A stretch of 64,000 nucleotides of DNA from Bradyrhizobium sp. AUGA SZCCT0176 (GTDB taxonomy: Bacteria; Pseudomonadota; Alphaproteobacteria; Rhizobiales; Xanthobacteraceae), in assembly GCF_018130145.1 (NCBI RefSeq), contig NZ_JAFCMB010000001.1, positions 124,001 through 188,000 on the forward strand, given 5' to 3'. Below the pieces are notes generated by a model, which made no database searches, was not told the origin of the DNA, and was given only the letters and a program-made list of their open reading frames with translations. Numbering within the stretch: position 1 is the stretch's first letter; every line of letters begins with the position of its first letter. Shown in pieces: positions 35,195 to 43,787 of this stretch. The translations under genes and the position numbers were made by a program.

Positions 35195-36079
35195 CTAAAC
35201 AGCCGGCTTCGGCAACCCATGAATCGCACACGCCGCGCGCAGCGTGTTCACCAGCAGGCACGCCACCGTCATTTGCCCGACGCCGCCCGGCACCGGCGTG
35301 ATCGCACCGGCGACGTTGAGCGCTTCGGCATAGGCGACGTCGCCGACCAGGCGCGTCTTGCCGTCGGCGGCCGGCAGGCGGTTGATGCCGACGTCGATCA
35401 CGGTAGCGCCCGGCTTGATCCAGTCGCCGCGCACCATTTCCGGCTTGCCGACGGCCGCATAGACCAGATCGGCGCGGGCGCATAATTGCGCCAGATCGCG
35501 CGAGCGCGAATGTGCGATCGTCACCGTCGCGTTTTCATTGAGCAGCAACTGCACCAGGGGACGGCCGACAAGGTTGGAGCGGCCGATCACGATGGCGTTC
35601 ATGCCCTCGAGCGAGGCATGCACGCTCTTGGTGAGAATAATGCAGCCGAGCGGCGTGCACGGCGACAGCGCGGCAAAGCCACCGGCGAGGCGCCCGGCAT
35701 TGTTCGGATGCAGCCCGTCGACATCCTTGGCGGGATCGATCGCATTGATGACGGTCTCGGTATGCAGCGATTTCGGCAGCGGCAGTTGCACGAGAATGCC
35801 ATGCACCGCGGGATCGCGATTGAGTTGCGCGATCAACGCCAGCAAGTCCGTCTGCGCGACGTCTTCGGGCAGCACGTGCTCGAACGACGCCATGCCGGCT
35901 TCCTGGGTCTGCTTGTGCTTGCTGCGGACATAGACCTGGCTCGCCGGGTCGCTGCCGACCAGCACCACCGCGAGCCCCGGAATTATCTGATGCGCGGCCT
36001 TGATCCGTGCGACCTCGCCGGCAACGCGGCCGCGGAGCTCTGCTGCAATGATCTTTCCATCGATGATGCGGGCGGTCAT
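35195..36079 (-). CDS. folD: bifunctional methylenetetrahydrofolate dehydrogenase/cyclohydrolase
   Basis: A 294-residue cytosolic enzyme interconverting 5,10-methylene- and 10-formyl-tetrahydrofolate. [13 protein letters not shown] carries the catalytic lysine, with [18 protein letters not shown] (cofactor loop) and [11 protein letters not shown] near the C terminus. It is the last gene of a yggT - DUF167 - folD operon, starting 1 bp after the DUF167 gene. Confidence 0.96.
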   Translation of the reverse strand: MTARIIDGKIIAAELRGRVAGEVARIKAAHQIIPGLAVVLVGSDPASQVYVRSKHKQTQEAGMASFEHVLPEDVAQTDLLALIAQLNRDPAVHGILVQLPLPKSLHTETVINAIDPAKDVDGLHPNNAGRLAGGFAALSPCTPLGCIILTKSVHASLEGMNAIVIGRSNLVGRPLVQLLLNENATVTIAHSRSRDLAQLCARADLVYAAVGKPEMVRGDWIKPGATVIDVGINRLPAADGKTRLVGDVAYAEALNVAGAITPVPGGVGQMTVACLLVNTLRAACAIHGLPKPAV

Positions 36080-36080
36080 C

Positions 36081-36413
36081 TCAATCCTTCGTATCCGGTT
36101 TGACTGCGGTCAGCCTGCGCAAGGTATCGCCGAGCGATTTGGGATCGCCGTCGACGGCAACCTGCTTGAGACGCGATGTCACGCCCGACAGGATTTTCAC
36201 CCTGGCCTTGGGCACGCCGAGCGCCTTTGCCATCAGTTCCATGACCGCGCGATTGGCCTCGCCGCCCTCGGCGAGGGCGCGAACCCGCACCTTGACCACG
36301 GAACGCCCGTTGGCGAGCGTTTCAATCCCGTCGATGTCGTCGCGGCCGCCGCGCGGCGTGACCCGCAGCGCCACACTGATGCCCTCGGTGGAATAACGCC
36401 AAGGATCCATCAA
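36081..36413 (-). CDS. DUF167 (YggU) family protein
   Basis: A 110-residue soluble protein. The DUF167 core ([50 protein letters not shown]) is complete. The function of this family is unknown. YggU and YggT are often neighbours across bacteria, as here. It starts 16 bp after yggT and leads straight into folD. Confidence 0.92.
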   Translation of the reverse strand: MMDPWRYSTEGISVALRVTPRGGRDDIDGIETLANGRSVVKVRVRALAEGGEANRAVMELMAKALGVPKARVKILSGVTSRLKQVAVDGDPKSLGDTLRRLTAVKPDTKD

Positions 36414-36429
36414 TTCGCGGCGCCCTCGA

Positions 36430-36720
36430 TCAGATGACGTTGGGATAGATGTAGTAGGCGATCACCCGCTGGATGAACATGATGATCAGGATCAGGACAA
36501 TCGGCGAGATGTCGAGCCCGCCCAGACTGGGCAGCATCCGGCGTATCGGAGCCAGCACCGGCTCGGTGATCCGGTAGAGGAATTCGGCCACCGCCGCGAC
36601 GAACTGGTTGCGCGTATTCACGACATTGAAGGCGATCAGCCAGGACAGGATGGCGGAGGCGATCAAGAGCCAGATATAGAGGTCGAGGACGATGGAGATG
36701 ATGTCGAGGACAGCGCGCAT
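36430..36720 (-). CDS. yggT: YggT family membrane protein
   Basis: A 96-residue membrane protein with two hydrophobic helices (residues about 4-27 and 66-92) and the YggT motif FLYRITEPVLAPIRRMLPSLGGLDISPI between them. The family has been linked to osmotic protection and cell shape or division, without a firm mechanism. The ATG at 36720 begins MRAVLDIISI; an upstream reading adds an unrelated leader. First gene of the operon. Confidence 0.92.
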   Translation of the reverse strand: MRAVLDIISIVLDLYIWLLIASAILSWLIAFNVVNTRNQFVAAVAEFLYRITEPVLAPIRRMLPSLGGLDISPIVLILIIMFIQRVIAYYIYPNVI

Positions 36721-36902
36721 GATGGAGGGGGCTCGCAGGTGGGGTAACCTGCTAGATATCGGTTCATCCCCCCGCAAACAAGGGAAGTTCCCATCAAAAA
36801 GACCCCGGAATCGGCGCTTTAACCGTTCTTGACTTGACCTTGGGCCGGACTGTAAATGGCGCCGATTGTCGGTCGCCTGTTCTCAGTTTGGGCGGCCGCG
36901 AC

Positions 36903-36978
<76 letters not shown>

Positions 36979-36984
36979 CGCTTC

Positions 36985-37118
36985 ACGCTTCGCCCTTCGG
37001 GCTACGCGTGGCGCCCGGCATAGCCCGAAGGGCGACGACGGGCTGGTTCAACACACAGAGTACGTAGCGGGGTCTGCCGGAAAGTCCCGGATATCGCTTC
37101 GCTCATCCGGGCTACTCC
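36985..37118. repeat. hairpin-rich region and family D repeat after tRNA-Ala
   Basis: CGCCCTTCGGGCTA and TAGCCCGAAGGGCG form an inverted repeat around 36992-37034. A family D element (CCCGGATATCGCTTCGCTCA to ATCCGGGCTA) follows at 37085-37113; a second D element lies at 43636-43674. Confidence 0.7.
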
Positions 37119-37121
37119 CCC

Positions 37122-37931
37122 TCACTTCCCCGTAAACCTTGGCGGCCGCTTCTCCATGAAGCTCGCCACGCCCTCTTTGAAATCGCTGCCCTTGAGCGCG
37201 ATCTGCATTTCCCGGTTGGCGTCGATGGTGGCCTCGGCGAGGGTCTGGAACGGCGCGTCGTAGAGCTGGCGCTTGATCACCGAGATCGCGCTGGGCGAGA
37301 CGAAATCGGCGAGGTCGCGGGCATAGGCGTAGGTTTGCTCGCGCAATTGATCCGGCGCATAGAGGCGGTTGACGAGGCCGATGCGCAGCGCTTCCTCGCT
37401 GGAAACGCGGCGCGAGGACATCAGCAGATCGAGCGCGTTGGCGTGGCCGACGATTCGCGGCAGCATCCAGCTGATGCCATGCTCGGCGATCAGCCCGCGG
37501 CGCGAGAACGCGGTCGTGAACACGGTGTTGTCGGCGGCAAAGCGCAGATCGCAATACAGCGCATGCACGAGGCCGATGCCGGCGGTGGCGCCGTTCAGCA
37601 TGCCGATCACGGGTTTTGGAATCGCCGGGTAATAAGCGTAGCGCGTCTGCCAGTCGGCACGCCGGTTCATGTCGAACGGCGTGTTCTCGCCGCGCCTGAT
37701 TTCGTTGGGATCGATCCCCTTCAACCCTTCCATATCGGCGCCGGCGCAGAACGCGCGACCCGCGCCTGTCAGCACGATGACGCGCACATTGTCGTCGGCG
37801 GCCGCCGTTTCCATCGCATGGCGCACGTCGCGCTCCATGATCGCGGTCCACGCGTTCATGCGGTCCGGCCGGTTGAGCGTAATGGTCGCGACCTTCTCGC
37901 TGACCTCATAAAGAATATGCTGATAGTCCAC
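37122..37931 (-). CDS. enoyl-CoA hydratase/isomerase family protein
   Basis: A 269-residue crotonase. Family motifs: LNRPDRMNAW, the oxyanion-hole loop AFCAGADMEGLKG and TAGIGLVHALYCDLRFAAD. The usual second glutamate region reads SRRGLIAEHGISWMLPRIVG. It probably hydrates trans-2-enoyl-CoA or isomerises a related acyl-CoA. The substrate chain length is not predictable. Cytosolic single gene; the repeats at 36985-37118 follow its stop. Confidence 0.9.
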   Translation of the reverse strand: MDYQHILYEVSEKVATITLNRPDRMNAWTAIMERDVRHAMETAAADDNVRVIVLTGAGRAFCAGADMEGLKGIDPNEIRRGENTPFDMNRRADWQTRYAYYPAIPKPVIGMLNGATAGIGLVHALYCDLRFAADNTVFTTAFSRRGLIAEHGISWMLPRIVGHANALDLLMSSRRVSSEEALRIGLVNRLYAPDQLREQTYAYARDLADFVSPSAISVIKRQLYDAPFQTLAEATIDANREMQIALKGSDFKEGVASFMEKRPPRFTGK

Positions 37932-38060
37932 GGCGATCTCCCTCTTGTTTTCTTTTATTGAGTTTCGCGCGCGAGCCTTTCGGCCACGCCATGCGGACAG
38001 ATTAGCACATCTGATGATTTTGAAAGGCGCGTGGAGGCGCGGGGAAATTCCGCGTGGCGG

Positions 38061-38867
38061 CTATTCGGCAGCTTCCGACATGATCGACATCGGCATGCGC
38101 TTGAGCCAGCCGGCGATGAATTGCTGCAGCCACGCGCGCTCAGCGACGTCGTGCACCGCGCGATCGGCAAAGTGCGAATGCGGCGCCCGCGCACCCGGCA
38201 AATCCATTGTCTCGCAGCGCGTGGTCCAGCGATGCATCATCGCGTAGGTCACGTCGGGGTGAAACTGGAAGCCGAAGGCATGGCCGGACTGGAACGCCTG
38301 CACCGGAAAGTCGTCGCCCTCCGCCAGCAATTCGGCGCCGGCCGGCAGCTCGAACCCCTCGCGGTGCCAGTGGTAAACCTGATCCGGCCAGTTCGGGCAA
38401 ACCGCGTGGCCGGCTTTCGTCGGGCGGATCGGGTAATAGCCGATCTGGGTACGGCCTTGCGGATGGGGTGCTACCGGCGCGCCCAATTGTTTGGCGAGCA
38501 TCTGGGCGCCGAGGCAGACGCCGAGGAATGGGCGCTGCTCGCGCAGGGGAACCTCGATCCAGTCGATCTCCCGGCGCACATATTCGTCAGGGTCATTGGC
38601 GCTCATCGGGCCGCCGAAGATCACCGCGCCGGCATGCAGATCCAGCGTCTCCGGCAGAGGGTCGCCAAACCTCGGGCGGCGAATGTCGAGGGTATGCCCC
38701 AGCGCACGCAGCGCGTTGCCGACCCGGCCCGGCGTCGAGCTCTCCTGGTGCAGGACGATCAGGACCGGCAGCAGAGGTAGGGTTTCTTGGGTCGGCGCGG
38801 CGGCCAGCGCCCTTTGCCCCGGAAAGGGCAGGACGTTTTCGCCATTTTTTCGCGACCGGAACGACAT
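38061..38867 (-). CDS. class I glutamine amidotransferase (GMP synthase-like)
   Basis: A 268-residue protein with the class I triad: Cys in FLGVCLGAQMLAKQLG, His in FQFHPDVTYAM and the glutamate two residues before it replaced by Asp-Val-Thr-type context (the exact third residue is unclear). It hydrolyses glutamine, or an analogue such as gamma-glutamyl compounds, to supply ammonia. Stand-alone members of this group often degrade gamma-glutamyl amines. A perfect 22-bp palindrome lies 74 bp upstream, suggesting dedicated regulation. The SDR gene upstream on the same strand ends at 39010. Confidence 0.85.
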   Translation of the reverse strand: MSFRSRKNGENVLPFPGQRALAAAPTQETLPLLPVLIVLHQESSTPGRVGNALRALGHTLDIRRPRFGDPLPETLDLHAGAVIFGGPMSANDPDEYVRREIDWIEVPLREQRPFLGVCLGAQMLAKQLGAPVAPHPQGRTQIGYYPIRPTKAGHAVCPNWPDQVYHWHREGFELPAGAELLAEGDDFPVQAFQSGHAFGFQFHPDVTYAMMHRWTTRCETMDLPGARAPHSHFADRAVHDVAERAWLQQFIAGWLKRMPMSIMSEAAE

Positions 38868-38940
38868 CGACGTGCTCAGGGCCTCAAACCAAAACCATAC
38901 CTAAGTGAGTCTTAATTTCAGGTGAGTTCATGCGGGGCCT

Positions 38941-38962
38941 GCAGATATTTGCAAATATCTGC
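38941..38962. promoter_or_regulatory. perfect 22-bp palindrome, candidate operator
   Basis: Half-site GCAGATATTTG is followed at once by its exact reverse complement. It lies in the 142-bp space between the SDR stop and the amidotransferase start, about 74 bp upstream of the latter. It is AT-rich in a GC-rich genome, with no loop, so a protein-binding site is likelier than a terminator. Confidence 0.5.
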
Positions 38963-39009
38963 AAGCAAATCGCGGGCCAGAGCGTCTGTGAGGCGTATCA
39001 CGCCACCTT

Positions 39010-39789
39010 TCAGCGCTTGCGCAGCTGGAAACGGCCAACCGCCGCCAGGATGAAAGAGCGCGGGAAGAACCTGAGCAGGAACGGCACGATCTTGATGCCA
39101 ACACCGGGCAACACCGCGCGCTTGTTGGCCATCAGGCCGTCATAGGCCTGTTTGGCGACATCGGCGGGCAGGACGTTGAGGATCACCGAATCGAATCCGG
39201 GCGCAAAGCCGGCGCGGGCCTGGAACTCCGACGGCACCGGGCCGGGGCACACCACGGTCACGCGCACGCCGCGCGGCGCCAGTTCCGCCCGCATCGCTTC
39301 GGTGAACGACAAGACATAGGCCTTGGACGCGTAATAGACCGCCATCCCCGGACCCGGCAGAAAAGCTGCAACCGAGCCCATGTTGAGCAGCCCGCCGCGA
39401 TGGCGGATCAGCTGATCGGCAAACCGCAGCGACAGATCCGTCAGCGCGCTGATGTTGACCGTGATCATGTCGAGCTGGTCGGCGCGGTCGCGCTGGATCG
39501 CTTTGCCGAACACGCCGAAGCCCGCATTGTTGACGACGTATTCCACTTCGACGCCGGCCGCCGTCAGTGCGTCGGCAATCCGGTCGGTTGCCCCCGTTTG
39601 GGTGAGATCGCAGGGAATCACGATCGGCGCCGCACCGCCTGCCGCGGTGATTTCAGCCGCCAATGCCGTCAACCGGTCCGCGCGCCGCGCCACCAGCGCC
39701 ACGCGATGGCCCCTGGATGCAAACACACGCGCCAGTTCGGTGCCGATTCCCGCCGATGCACCTGTAATCAGCGCCACACGCTCAGTCAC
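39010..39789 (-). CDS. short-chain dehydrogenase/reductase
   Basis: A 259-residue SDR with TGASAGIGTELARV, NNAGFGVFG and a canonical YYASK pair (preceded by NMGSVAAF). The C-terminal 40 residues are hydrophobic (VGIKIVPFLLRFFPRSFILA), which may attach it to the membrane. The substrate is unknown. The pattern resembles DltE/YqjQ-type SDRs. It lies upstream of the amidotransferase gene on the same strand but with its own 142-bp spacer. Confidence 0.88.
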   Translation of the reverse strand: MTERVALITGASAGIGTELARVFASRGHRVALVARRADRLTALAAEITAAGGAAPIVIPCDLTQTGATDRIADALTAAGVEVEYVVNNAGFGVFGKAIQRDRADQLDMITVNISALTDLSLRFADQLIRHRGGLLNMGSVAAFLPGPGMAVYYASKAYVLSFTEAMRAELAPRGVRVTVVCPGPVPSEFQARAGFAPGFDSVILNVLPADVAKQAYDGLMANKRAVLPGVGIKIVPFLLRFFPRSFILAAVGRFQLRKR

Positions 39790-39996
39790 GATCGAATGCT
39801 CTTAAAATGAATTACGGAAATACCGCCCAACGGGAGGACGAGAGCATAGGCTTATGGTGCGACGCAAGCCACCCCGCAAGCATATCGCCATGCAAAGGCA
39901 CGCGCTGACTGAATCGAAGTCCAGCATTTTCAGGGTCTATCGCACGTCGGGATCGCGGGCCGCGCGCCACATTAAAGTTTCGTCATCTGCGGCCGC

Positions 39997-40524
39997 TTAC
40001 GTTGTCGCGTCGGCCGCCTTCGACGCGCCCGCGAGCGGCTTGCCTTGAGACTTGCCCTCAGAATTTCCTTGCCGCTCCGCGACACGGTGCTTGAGATCGA
40101 TCCGGTCGCGCGACGAGACGCCCAGGAGATCTGCGGCGCGCCAGAGCACGTTATCCTCGAACTCGGAGACGTCACCGTCGGCATACACCATTTCCCACAT
40201 CATCTCGACGATGCGGAGCCTGCCTTCCTCATTCACGCTGCGCATGATGACGCTGGTGAAATGATAGAGATCGACCGCGTCGCCTTCGACCCGCGTCGCC
40301 GAGGCAATCAATCGGTCCGCGGTGCCGGGATCGAGCTCAAAGCGGCTTTCGATCAGGCTGTGCAATTTGCGCTTCTCCAGCGCCGTCGGCTCGCCGTCGA
40401 GCGAGACGACGTGAACCAGCAGCGCCGTCGCCGCCAGCAGATACCCGGTATCGTCGAACGCCCGATCGCGATCCGCATCGGGGGAGACAATGTCGGCGAT
40501 GAATTGGCGAAGTCCGTCGAGCAT
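39997..40524 (-). CDS. TerB-family protein
   Basis: A 175-residue soluble helical protein. The TerB core includes YLLAATALLVHVVSLDGEPTALEKRKL and VEMMWEMVYADGDVSEFEDNVLWRAADLLGV, with acidic residues that could bind calcium or other metals. TerB domains are linked to tellurite and stress systems, but isolated family members in rhizobia are common and uncharacterised. The start at 40524 follows AGAGGTG. The tail (about 25 residues) is polar. Confidence 0.9.
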   Translation of the reverse strand: MLDGLRQFIADIVSPDADRDRAFDDTGYLLAATALLVHVVSLDGEPTALEKRKLHSLIESRFELDPGTADRLIASATRVEGDAVDLYHFTSVIMRSVNEEGRLRIVEMMWEMVYADGDVSEFEDNVLWRAADLLGVSSRDRIDLKHRVAERQGNSEGKSQGKPLAGASKAADATT

Positions 40525-40635
40525 CGACACCTCTGTGGAACGAAGATTGATAGCGGTTATATGGCGTGGAAAATCAGGCTGCGCAATGCGCGGGGCCTGC
40601 CGGGGAAGCATTACGTTTAGGCAATCTGGATACGT

Positions 40636-40741
40636 CGTCATTCCGGGATGGTGCGTGAGCACCAGACCTCAGGTGCGCAATTGCGCACCGGGGAATCTCG
40701 AGATTCCGGGTTCGATGCTGCGCATCGCCCCGGAATGACGG
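40636..40741. repeat. intergenic palindromic repeat, family C (copy 2)
   Basis: CGTCATTCCGGGATG and CGCCCCGGAATGACG arms with an inner GGAATCTCGAGATTCC palindrome that is shared with copy 3 (47009-47090). It sits between the TerB start and the cyclase stop. Confidence 0.85.
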
Positions 40742-40749
40742 ACTCACTC

Positions 40750-42162
40750 TCACGGTATTTCGTACACCACGATCTTGTCGGCGATGCCGCGCAGCGCCGC
40801 CTGTTTCTGGATCGGCTTGATCGCTTCCCTCTCGAGGATGCCGGCAACCGCAGGCGACTCGATTACCGGACCGGTGATGTGCATCTCCTGCGAGGTCGAC
40901 AGGCTCTGCACACGGGCGGCGATATTCACGGTCTGGCCAAAATAGTCCTGGCGGTCGTTGAGCATGACGGCAAGACACGGGCCTTCGTGAATGCCGATCT
41001 TGACGACGAGGTCCTCGGTGCCGCGCGCAGCATTGAGGGCGTCCATCGCGGAGCGCATGCGCAAGCCTGCAACGATCGCGTGTTCAGGTTTGATGAACGT
41101 CGCCATCACGGCATCGCCAATCGTTTTGACGACGGCGCCCTTTTCCGACGAGATGATTTCCAGCAGCGCGTGGAAATGTGCGCGCACCAGATCGAACGCG
41201 GCGAGATCGCCGACCCGCTCGTACAGAGCGGTCGATCCTTTCAGATCGGTGAACAGGAAGGTCAGCGACGTGATCTTGAGGCGTTGATCGACGCTGAGAT
41301 TGTCGGCCTTGAACACGTCGCGGAAGGTCTGGTTCGACAGCATCCGCTTGGCCGTGAGAAACGGCTTCCGCTTGCCGATCAGGTGATGCATCACATCACC
41401 AGCGATAAAGACCGTAGGCAACGTCCGCACATCAGCCTGATTGTCGAGCGACAATCGCAGCGGTCCTGGACGCAGGGTCCTGGTTCCGCCCGTCGGCGTC
41501 GCGGTCTTGTTGTAGACCAGCGACAGCTGCTGGCGTTCCTTGGTCGGCTCGCCCTGAACGTCGATGAACTCCGCCGAATGCGTCACCGGTTCGAACACGA
41601 TGATGAATTCTTTCGGCAATTGCAGCGACAGCACCGCCTTCTCGCCCGCCGGCAGTTCAAGCGTATCCAACGTCACCTCGTCGGCCAGCGTCGCGATATC
41701 AGCCGCGTCGAAATCGATGCCCGAACTCCAGAACATCTGTTTGTAGTATTCCCAGACCGGCAGCGTATTGGGATCATGCGCGGCGATGCGCCTGACCCGG
41801 GGGCTGACGGTAAAGGCCACCTCCACCTGCTCGTCGACCGAGGCCTCGTAACCGCAGGCGCAAAGGCCGCAATGGTAGTCGTCCGGACTGAGCGATTTCA
41901 GCGTGCTGTGGGCGCCGAGCACACCGCCGCAACCGGGGCACAACACGTTCCAGGTCAGGTCGAACAATCCAAGCCGCGACGCGTGCAGAAAGCCCGAAAT
42001 CACCCGCTCTTCGTCCAGCCCGCTGCGTTTCGCAAAATCCAGCACGTTGATGCGGTTGAGCTCATGGTCCTGGCCGTTCTCGACCGCAAGCCGGATCGCA
42101 TCGGCCACCGCGGGATCGGCGGTCTGATTGAGCATGGAAAATTGCGCTTTGACGTCACTCAT
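40750..42162 (-). CDS. class III adenylate/guanylate cyclase with N-terminal regulatory and zinc-ribbon region
   Basis: A 470-residue protein. Residues about 1-290 form a DUF5939-like region containing a four-cysteine zinc-ribbon-like cluster (LCPGCGG, then HCGLCACGYE). The cyclase domain at about 295-465 has FLFTDLKGSTALYE (first metal-binding aspartate) and KTIGDAVMATF (second aspartate). Substrate-specifying residues cannot be assigned with confidence. No membrane helix is seen. It probably makes cAMP (or cGMP) under the control of the N-terminal domain. The Crp/Fnr protein in this window lacks a convincing cAMP pocket, so a link is not supported. Confidence 0.88.
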   Translation of the reverse strand: MSDVKAQFSMLNQTADPAVADAIRLAVENGQDHELNRINVLDFAKRSGLDEERVISGFLHASRLGLFDLTWNVLCPGCGGVLGAHSTLKSLSPDDYHCGLCACGYEASVDEQVEVAFTVSPRVRRIAAHDPNTLPVWEYYKQMFWSSGIDFDAADIATLADEVTLDTLELPAGEKAVLSLQLPKEFIIVFEPVTHSAEFIDVQGEPTKERQQLSLVYNKTATPTGGTRTLRPGPLRLSLDNQADVRTLPTVFIAGDVMHHLIGKRKPFLTAKRMLSNQTFRDVFKADNLSVDQRLKITSLTFLFTDLKGSTALYERVGDLAAFDLVRAHFHALLEIISSEKGAVVKTIGDAVMATFIKPEHAIVAGLRMRSAMDALNAARGTEDLVVKIGIHEGPCLAVMLNDRQDYFGQTVNIAARVQSLSTSQEMHITGPVIESPAVAGILEREAIKPIQKQAALRGIADKIVVYEIP

Positions 42163-42219
42163 GATCGCAGCCTAGAGCAGTTTGAGCGGGCCTCCAAGCC
42201 AGGCAATGCGCCATGCGCA

Positions 42220-43623
42220 TTACCGCGGCACGATGGCAAACAGCGGTGAGCGGTCCGGCTGGGTCGTCACCACGCCGACCGGCATCACCGGCGCCTTGTC
42301 GACCATGCTGACACGGAACGCGCCGATCATCTTGGCCAGCGCCAGCACCGCCTCCACCAGCGCGAAATGCGCGCCGATGCAGACGCGCGCGCCGACACCG
42401 AACGGCAGATAGGCGAAGCGATCGGGCGGCGCCCCCGTCATGAAGCGCGAGGGCACGAATGCGTTCGGATCGCGCCACAATTTTTCGTGCCGGTGCAGCA
42501 GCCACGGCGCGATCAGCACGACGTCGTTTATCTTCACCGGCATGCCGCCGATCGTATCCGGCCCGGCTGCCGCGCGTATGATCAGGAAAGCGGGCGGGTA
42601 AAGCCGCATGGTCTCGTCGACCACCGCGCGGGTGAACTTCAACCGCTCGATGTCAACCGCCCCGTTTACGGTGGCGAGCTCGCCATTGACGCTCGCGCCC
42701 TGCACCTCGGCTGCAACCTGTTCCTGGGTCGTGGGGTCGAGTGCCAGAAGATAGAGCGACCAGAACAGCGCGGTGGCAGTCGTCTCGTGGCCGGCGAGAA
42801 TCATGGTCGCGACTTCATCGCCGAGCTGTTCGTCGGTGAAGGCATCGCCGGTTTCGGGATCGCGCGCCGCGCCCATCAGGTCGAACAGATCGCGCGGCGG
42901 CGCTCCTTCGGTCTTGCCGGCGGCGCGGCGCTCTTCCATCAGCATGCCGACAAAGGCCGTCCAGCGCTTGCGGAAGCGGGCGCGCGCGAAATCCTGCGGG
43001 CTTGGCCAGCGCGGCGGCAGCAGCATGTCGAGAAAATGCGGCGACGCCAGCCGCTCGCCATACTCCGTCACGAAATTGCGCAAGGCGGCGCCGTGGCGGT
43101 CCATGCCGAACGAAAACATCGTGCGTCCGGCAATCTCGAGCGTCATCCGCTGCATGACCTGGCGCAGATCCACCGGCGCGTGGCTGACGGTTCTGAGCTT
43201 GGCGATGGTGTCGTCGGTCGCGGCCAGCATGTGCGGAACCAGCGTCGTCACCGCGCGCGGCGTGAAGGCCGGCGACAGCGTTCGGCGCTGATGTTTCCAG
43301 GCGCGTCCCTCGGCGGTCAACAATCCGTCGCCGACCAGCGGCCGCAGCACCCGGAAGCTGGCCGGCGTGCGCGTATAGTTCTCGTAATTGTCGACCAGGA
43401 CATGCCGGATGGCGTCCGGCGTGTTGAGAATGAAAGTGCTGCGCCGGAAAAAACGGCCGCGGACGATGTCCTCTTCATAGGCCCGCTGGCCCCAGCTGCC
43501 GATCACGTTCTCGCGGATCGCCTTGATCCGCCGCAGCATCGTCATGTCGTCGGGCGCACGCGGCGGGCTCGGTGGCACCAGCGGCTGCGCAACCGGCATG
43601 TCGTAGGCTTCGGCAATGCTCAT
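42220..43623 (-). CDS. cytochrome P450
   Basis: A 467-residue monooxygenase. I-helix oxygen motif AGHETTATALFWSL, K-helix ETMR and heme loop FGVGARVCIGAHFALVEAV (cysteine at about residue 412) are all present. There is no N-terminal membrane anchor, so it is soluble, but it is longer than most bacterial P450s (about 400), as in the CYP102-like and fatty-acid-type group. Electron partner genes (ferredoxin, reductase) are not adjacent. The start at 43623 (MSIAEAYDMP) is chosen because an upstream reading translates a family D repeat. Confidence 0.9.
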   Translation of the reverse strand: MSIAEAYDMPVAQPLVPPSPPRAPDDMTMLRRIKAIRENVIGSWGQRAYEEDIVRGRFFRRSTFILNTPDAIRHVLVDNYENYTRTPASFRVLRPLVGDGLLTAEGRAWKHQRRTLSPAFTPRAVTTLVPHMLAATDDTIAKLRTVSHAPVDLRQVMQRMTLEIAGRTMFSFGMDRHGAALRNFVTEYGERLASPHFLDMLLPPRWPSPQDFARARFRKRWTAFVGMLMEERRAAGKTEGAPPRDLFDLMGAARDPETGDAFTDEQLGDEVATMILAGHETTATALFWSLYLLALDPTTQEQVAAEVQGASVNGELATVNGAVDIERLKFTRAVVDETMRLYPPAFLIIRAAAGPDTIGGMPVKINDVVLIAPWLLHRHEKLWRDPNAFVPSRFMTGAPPDRFAYLPFGVGARVCIGAHFALVEAVLALAKMIGAFRVSMVDKAPVMPVGVVTTQPDRSPLFAIVPR

Positions 43624-43635
43624 GGGCGCCACTTT

Positions 43636-43700
43636 CGTAGCCCGGATGAGCGAAGCGATATCCGGGATGGTGCCAAAGCCCCGCATATCGCTGCGCTCAT
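43636..43700. repeat. intergenic repeat, family D (copy 2)
   Basis: GTAGCCCGGATGAGCGAAGC with ATATCCGGGA, then CCCGCATATCGCTGCGCTCA, giving two nested inverted repeats. It lies upstream of the P450 gene. Confidence 0.7.
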
Positions 43701-43787
43701 GCGGGCCAAGATCTAATCCAACATCTATCTATGTCTCCGATCCCGGCATGACAAAGGCGCCGGCACCGGTAACAGTCGAGAAAACAG

